From contig CAJUOK010000008.1 in NCBI GenBank assembly GCA_910588015.1, forward strand, positions 3,957 to 67,956: a stretch of 64,000 bases of DNA, written 5' to 3'. The position numbers and the translations under genes were made by a program. Shown in pieces: positions 59,610 to 64,000 of this stretch. Source of the DNA: an uncultured Christensenellaceae bacterium. GTDB lineage: Bacteria > Bacillota > Clostridia > Christensenellales > UBA3700. Each line of letters opens with the position of its first letter. Within the stretch, counting starts at the first letter, position 1. The notes under the pieces are model-generated. The model did no database searches, was not told the DNA's origin, and saw nothing but the letters and a program-made list of their open reading frames with translations.

Positions 59610-60071
59610 TCAACGCAATTCCACAGTCTTTGCCAAAACTTTTCCGTTGACCACGCTCATATAGCAGTAGGTCTTTGCGTACGTCAGCGAACCGGGGTTT
59701 ATCAACTTAAGATTGCCGTATTGAGTTATGGAAGGTCTGTGCACGTGTCCGAAAAGACAGCAATCAACTCCCAATTCCAATCCTCTCATTTGCAAATCAA
59801 TATCTGATGACTTAACTCTGTAATTATGTCCGTGTGCGAGGAAAAACTTAACGCCTTCTACCTCGACGACCTCTTCTTGGTTTGTCGACATACCGTCGGC
59901 ATTGCCGTAGACGTATTTAAGCTTGTCGGGGTATGCGGCTTTTAATTTGGCTATTTCTTTTGCGCCGTCGCCGAGATGAAAAATATAATCGGCATTGTCA
60001 AAAGCTTCCCATAGAATTTCGTTGTCAGGTAAGCGATTGTGCGTATCGGAAATAACAATAATATTTTTCAT
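59610..60071 (-). CDS. YfcE/MJ0936 family metallophosphoesterase
   Basis: 153 residues, calcineurin-like phosphodiesterase fold of the YfcE type. Metal ligands are visible in order: 'SDTHNR' (Asp, His), 'HLGDG' (Asp), 'VYGNADG' (Asn), 'LAHGHNY' (His) and 'LFGHVHRPS' (His-x-His). Members hydrolyse phosphodiesters; the natural substrate is unknown. AAAGGAG precedes the ATG by about eleven bases. Confidence 0.93.
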   Translation of the reverse strand: MKNIIVISDTHNRLPDNEILWEAFDNADYIFHLGDGAKEIAKLKAAYPDKLKYVYGNADGMSTNQEEVVEVEGVKFFLAHGHNYRVKSSDIDLQMRGLELGVDCCLFGHVHRPSITQYGNLKLINPGSLTYAKTYCYMSVVNGKVLAKTVELR

Positions 60072-60220
60072 ATTTATAAACTACTCCTTTTGTTAAAACT
60101 TGTCAAACGATTGAGGGCGCAAACGGAAATATAGTATCTGACTTTAAAATATTAACTAAACAAAATAATTCTATTTTAATAAAAACTATATAAAAGTATA
60201 TGCCAAAGCAACTAATTTCC

Positions 60221-60346
60221 AAAAAAAGTATACTTTTACTGACTGCCGTTTTATGTGTCGTGAAACAGCGTATTTTGTCAATAATATTATAGTTCGTGTC
60301 ACATTTTTTTGCAATAGCTTTTGGTCAGTAAAAGTATACTTTTTTT
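60221..60346. repeat. 126-bp element with perfect 23-bp inverted ends
   Basis: Bases 60221-60243 and 60324-60346 are perfect inverted copies separated by 80 bp. Each arm contains the palindrome AAAAGTATACTTTT followed by ACTGAC or preceded by its complement. The arrangement could be a small non-autonomous mobile element or a double operator that loops DNA in front of the surface-protein gene. The other parts of 60072-60423 show no gene. Confidence 0.65.
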
Positions 60347-60423
60347 AGAATTATGAATTGAATTCTTGTATATGGAAACGATTTAATACGTTCTTAAAAG
60401 GTATAATCTCAAGAGGAATAAAG

Positions 60424-63400
60424 ATGGATTCACAAAAAGTCAAATCAAAAAGCCTATCAATTGCGATATTGATTATAGTATTTACCTTGATATTGGGAGC
60501 GGTTATTTTAAACAGACCTGCGACGTTCAGTCTGCCGGCAGATTCAAATGACGGCAGTATAATGCAGTCAACGATGTATGACATATCCTATGACAATGCA
60601 GATTCATTGGGCAAGTTGCAAAACAATGCCACTTATATGTTTACCGACAAAAATTTGATAGACGGTTATAGAGCAGGTACGGAAGCGCAAGATACTACTA
60701 TTATACGAATAAACGCTTTAGCAAATCACGGTTCTCAATCCAATCCTTACGTTATAGCAGATAAATCCGATTGGCGAAAATTTTTGATAATGATTGAGAA
60801 TGATTCAAGCAGAGGCGCGGGAAAATATTTCTTATTGGTTAACAGCATTGATTTTGCAGGCGAAATTTTCTATCCCTTGAGATATTTCAACGGCACGTTT
60901 TACGGGCTTGGCAACTCTTTAAAAAACGTTACGATTAGCGATTGGGATTATTTGGACGGAGCAGGGGATTCTGCGCCTATTCAAAGAAACACTTTATACG
61001 GTTACGGTCTGATTTGCAGAGCAAGCGGCGCGACGGTAACTGATTTTATAGTTGAAAATTTCAATTATGCAGGTCCCGAAGAGGGGAATGACGCATATGT
61101 TGCCCGCAATTTATTTATGGGCGGTATTATCGGTTATTCTGTAGGAGCCAACACGATTTTGAACTGTCATACCGTCGGTATTATGGATTCAAGCAATGTA
61201 ACTTATACTGTTAACAGTTATAAGCCTAGAGGCGGAATTGTCGGCTCGCATTATGCTTCCGGAAATACAAACGCTTTAATTATATATCGCTGTTCGAGCC
61301 AATATGAATCTGTTGCCAGATATACTGTGGCTCGCAATTCAATGTCTGGAGGAATCATAGGAGAGTGTTACGGTTCTTATCTATATATATATGATTGCGT
61401 TGCAAAATTGAAAGATACTGATATCTGTACGTTAAACACCAACATAACGTGCGGAGGCATAATGGCATTGGCGGAAGCTTCTAAAAAAATAGTAATAGAA
61501 AATACGATTAGCGTTGCGGACAAAAACTTTACGCAAGCGGGTGCGAGCGGAGCGCTATGCGGATTTAACAGCAGTGTAGATTCGGTTAAGTTGACAAATT
61601 GTTTTGCAGACGGAGCCGTAGGTTTGGATGGCTCTGCAAAGAAATCCGAGCACACTGTATCGGGAAATGTTACGCTTACAAACTCCAATTGCAAGGCAAA
61701 AAATATTCATAAAGTTAAGAGTTCTGCCGATTATGCTATTTCCACTAGCTTTAACGGAGACAGACTTACGGCATTGAATATAGCCGGACTACCTGAAGTA
61801 GACGGAAGTTTAAGCGATATGATAGCTGACGCCGTTGACAACATCAATTCTACCGACGCAGATTCTATGTCTGCAAGAATTTGGAATTTAGAAAAGACAA
61901 GCAATCTAGCCGCGTATTTAGACAGAGATTATACCGGCAGCGAAAGCATTATCGATTATAATCCCGTGCGGAATTATTTGGAGGCAACCGTTACGTTTAA
62001 GAATCTTACGGGAGGCGGCAGCAGCGAAGAAGAGCTTGGCTTGGATACCGAAAAATATTCAAAGGGAACAGCTTTGCCCGCGCCGCAGGGAAGTTACGTC
62101 AAACAAAATCATACGTTCAAGGGTTGGACAATGGATAAGACGGGCGCAAGCGAGCCTTTTAAAGATACTCTGCCAAACGGAATTTACGGAGAAGTAACGT
62201 TTTACGCAGTATGGGGATTGCCTGACGATTTCGTAGCTTCGCAAATCAATACGTCTCTTGCGGCAGATAAAACATTGATTGAATACGACGGCGAAGAAAG
62301 TATTACTTTAACGGGTAAAGTAGAGTATACGCCATTGGGCGTCGACGATATGACCAATCCGTACGTAACGTATTATTGGAAGAAAGACGGCGATGACAAA
62401 GAAAATAACGAGACGGGTGAACTGATTGTCAAAACCGTTAATGACTCGGGAAAATATTCTTATAATTACCGCATAGTCGACAGCAACGAGCCGTTGTGGT
62501 ACTATGACGGATGCAGTTCTGACAGCGCGAGCGGAAACGACGTGACTGTTACCGTAGAAAAAGGTAAGGTCGAAAGTTTTAGCATAGAATTGCTCATTGA
62601 CTCCGACACAGCGGCGTATTTCGGAAGAGAATTGAGCGAAATAAATTTTACAGCCAAAGTCAAAAACAAAGCGGGTAAGGATATTGAACTTTTAAGTTGC
62701 GGCTGGGATTCAATGTACGCAACCGTTGACACAAAACCCACTGCGACAAAAGCCGTTAATTTCGAACCGAAGGACAAAGATAATTACCAGTCGTCTTATA
62801 CGATAGACGCCGTTTTCGACGTAGCTATTTTGACGATAAACTTTAAATTGATTGGCGTAGGGCAAGAGGTTCTTGAAGTTGAAGCAAAGTATGGCAACAA
62901 CTATACTTCCAATCGGATAATTTATATGTTTGAGCAAGCGTATCTCGAGGCTTCTTCGGGAGGCAATCCGTTATATAACGACGTTGCGGACCGCGCGCCT
63001 TATCTCGACGGCAAGCCGATAGTGGCAAATGCAGAAGACAATGATATTTACAACGGCAGTTTTCTTAATATAAGACAGTCGCAGATGATTGAGGTAACTT
63101 TTAAGAAAGTGCCTTATGAAGTAACGTTCGACCCCGACAACGGCGATAACGCAACTACAAAAAATTGTTATTACGGTCAGTATATAGGAGAGGATATTCA
63201 AGAGCCGACTAAGGGCGAACAGCTTTTCCTAGGTTGGTATTTTGATACTGTAGACGAAGACGGCAACGCAATACGCAGGGCTTGGAGATTTGTACCGGAA
63301 GGCAATTTGGATGCGGATAGGGTAACAAAATCCGTGACGCTTAAGGCAGAATGGCTTACTGCAAATGAGCTTTTGGATATACAAATAACAATAAATCCTC

Positions 63401-64000
63401 AAAAAGTTTTTAGGGCTATGGACAGTATTTCCGAAAATGATTTGACAGTTGTAGCTACTTATTACGGAAAATCCGACGACGGCAAAGAGGTTACGAAAGA
63501 CGTGACGTTGGCTTGGTCAAAGTATTCTCAAAATATTAAATATGTCGGAACGGTGGATAATAGACTGCACGTTAACGACGGCGGCGCGGAAATTGAGATA
63601 AGTTATCAATTCGGAGCGAATAAAATTACTAAATCAGTATTATTGGACGTGCAACCGATAGATATAGACACTAGCGGTTTTGACTTCGGACAAAAGGGCG
63701 ATGAAATTGTTTTCGAGGCAGACGGAACTCCTAAAAACTTGCCCGAACTTGACGAAAACGAATATATCAATTTGAATATAGACAGCGTAGAATATGAATA
63801 TTACAAAGGAAACGTCAAAATTCAGCCCGAAGACGTTGTGCGCGCAGGCGAATATACGGTGAGAGTCGTATTCACTACTTCGTTGCCTGATTATAAGGCT
63901 GAAACTTTGGTGTTTAGACTTATATTAGGCACGTTTACTGAAGTGCGGATAGAATGGGATTATGACGAAGCAAATCCGTATATGTACAACGGCAAAGTAC
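60424..64000 (+). CDS. Very large secreted repeat protein (3' end outside the window)
   Basis: Open to the window edge; 1192 codons visible. An N-terminal signal or membrane anchor is clear ('SLSIAILIIVFTLILGAVIL', ~residues 10-30). Residues ~110-470 resemble the GLUG/pectate-lyase-like surface region ('SNPYVIADKSDWRKFL', 'GGIIGYSVGANTILNCHTVG'). Listeria-Bacteroides (InlB B-type) repeats follow: 'FKGWTMDKTG' with 'VTFYAVW', and later 'VTFDPDNGDN', 'FLGWYFDTVD' and 'VTLKAEW'. Beta-sandwich modules separate them. No enzyme motif is visible. It is probably an adhesin or structural surface protein. AGAGGA lies before the ATG; the 126-bp inverted-repeat element is 78 bp upstream. Confidence 0.88.
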   Translation, partial: MDSQKVKSKSLSIAILIIVFTLILGAVILNRPATFSLPADSNDGSIMQSTMYDISYDNADSLGKLQNNATYMFTDKNLIDGYRAGTEAQDTTIIRINALANHGSQSNPYVIADKSDWRKFLIMIENDSSRGAGKYFLLVNSIDFAGEIFYPLRYFNGTFYGLGNSLKNVTISDWDYLDGAGDSAPIQRNTLYGYGLICRASGATVTDFIVENFNYAGPEEGNDAYVARNLFMGGIIGYSVGANTILNCHTVGIMDSSNVTYTVNSYKPRGGIVGSHYASGNTNALIIYRCSSQYESVARYTVARNSMSGGIIGECYGSYLYIYDCVAKLKDTDICTLNTNITCGGIMALAEASKKIVIENTISVADKNFTQAGASGALCGFNSSVDSVKLTNCFADGAVGLDGSAKKSEHTVSGNVTLTNSNCKAKNIHKVKSSADYAISTSFNGDRLTALNIAGLPEVDGSLSDMIADAVDNINSTDADSMSARIWNLEKTSNLAAYLDRDYTGSESIIDYNPVRNYLEATVTFKNLTGGGSSEEELGLDTEKYSKGTALPAPQGSYVKQNHTFKGWTMDKTGASEPFKDTLPNGIYGEVTFYAVWGLPDDFVASQINTSLAADKTLIEYDGEESITLTGKVEYTPLGVDDMTNPYVTYYWKKDGDDKENNETGELIVKTVNDSGKYSYNYRIVDSNEPLWYYDGCSSDSASGNDVTVTVEKGKVESFSIELLIDSDTAAYFGRELSEINFTAKVKNKAGKDIELLSCGWDSMYATVDTKPTATKAVNFEPKDKDNYQSSYTIDAVFDVAILTINFKLIGVGQEVLEVEAKYGNNYTSNRIIYMFEQAYLEASSGGNPLYNDVADRAPYLDGKPIVANAEDNDIYNGSFLNIRQSQMIEVTFKKVPYEVTFDPDNGDNATTKNCYYGQYIGEDIQEPTKGEQLFLGWYFDTVDEDGNAIRRAWRFVPEGNLDADRVTKSVTLKAEWLTANELLDIQITINPQKVFRAMDSISENDLTVVATYYGKSDDGKEVTKDVTLAWSKYSQNIKYVGTVDNRLHVNDGGAEIEISYQFGANKITKSVLLDVQPIDIDTSGFDFGQKGDEIVFEADGTPKNLPELDENEYINLNIDSVEYEYYKGNVKIQPEDVVRAGEYTVRVVFTTSLPDYKAETLVFRLILGTFTEVRIEWDYDEANPYMYNGKV

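Overview
This window looks like a chromosome segment of a strictly anaerobic, fermentative, low-GC Firmicute of the class Clostridia, probably an uncultured gut lineage. The evidence is a pyruvate formate-lyase/AdhE fermentation block, a Firmicutes-type DnaD/DnaI helicase-loader pair, a PerR-rubrerythrin oxidative-stress pair, tRNA genes with encoded CCA ends, and abundant glycan-related and surface proteins. No rRNA gene, CRISPR array or complete transposon was found.

Layout, left half. 1-0.8 kb is the end of an unknown acidic protein. 1.3-7.1 kb is pflB-pflA and adhE, with two Rex-type operators flanking the adhE promoter. 7.2-9.6 kb is a minus-strand DnaD-like/DnaI-like operon. 9.7-11.7 kb is an ABC-2 exporter. 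12.1-15 kb is feoA-feoB plus a FeoB-associated Cys-rich peptide behind a consensus promoter with two near-identical operator-like repeats. 15.5-16.5 kb is perR and rubrerythrin. 17-20 kb holds a small membrane protein, a cation/Ca2+ exchanger and rplM-rpsI. 20-26 kb holds a GNAT enzyme, proS, an ACT-domain protein, small membrane proteins, a YhhN-family protein and an HTH-membrane protein. 26-28.6 kb pairs a phosphodiesterase-like protein with a GPH sugar symporter.

Layout, right half. 28.9-32 kb is luxS followed by a WYL regulator, a ClbS/DinB-like protein, a DJ-1/PfpI protein and a GyrI-like protein. 32-35 kb has a double-HTH regulator divergent from a small protein, a decayed MarR gene and an aldehyde dehydrogenase. 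35-41 kb carries a DUF4091/GH123-like glycosidase and a GH2 beta-galactosidase. 41-46.5 kb has a PC4-like protein, a CPA2 antiporter, a transglutaminase-like lipoprotein and AlkD. 46.7-53.1 kb is an accessory region: six tRNA genes, a broken tyrosine integrase, an A+T-rich operon (two ATP-grasp ligases and a membrane-anchored protein), three more tRNA genes, and a second broken integrase. 53.3-60 kb carries two lipoproteins, a GNAT, a flavoprotein, typA and a YfcE-like phosphatase. From 60.4 kb to the edge runs a very large secreted repeat protein, cut off at the window end.

Two themes stand out. First, at least six genes have a promoter with exactly 17 bp between the boxes and exactly 6 nt from the -10 box to the ATG, with no Shine-Dalgarno site; they appear to be expressed as leaderless mRNAs, a trait not usually associated with Clostridia. 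Second, the tRNA-bounded island with tandem ATP-grasp ligases and a membrane-anchored partner is the best candidate here for an undescribed system; its function cannot be read from sequence alone.
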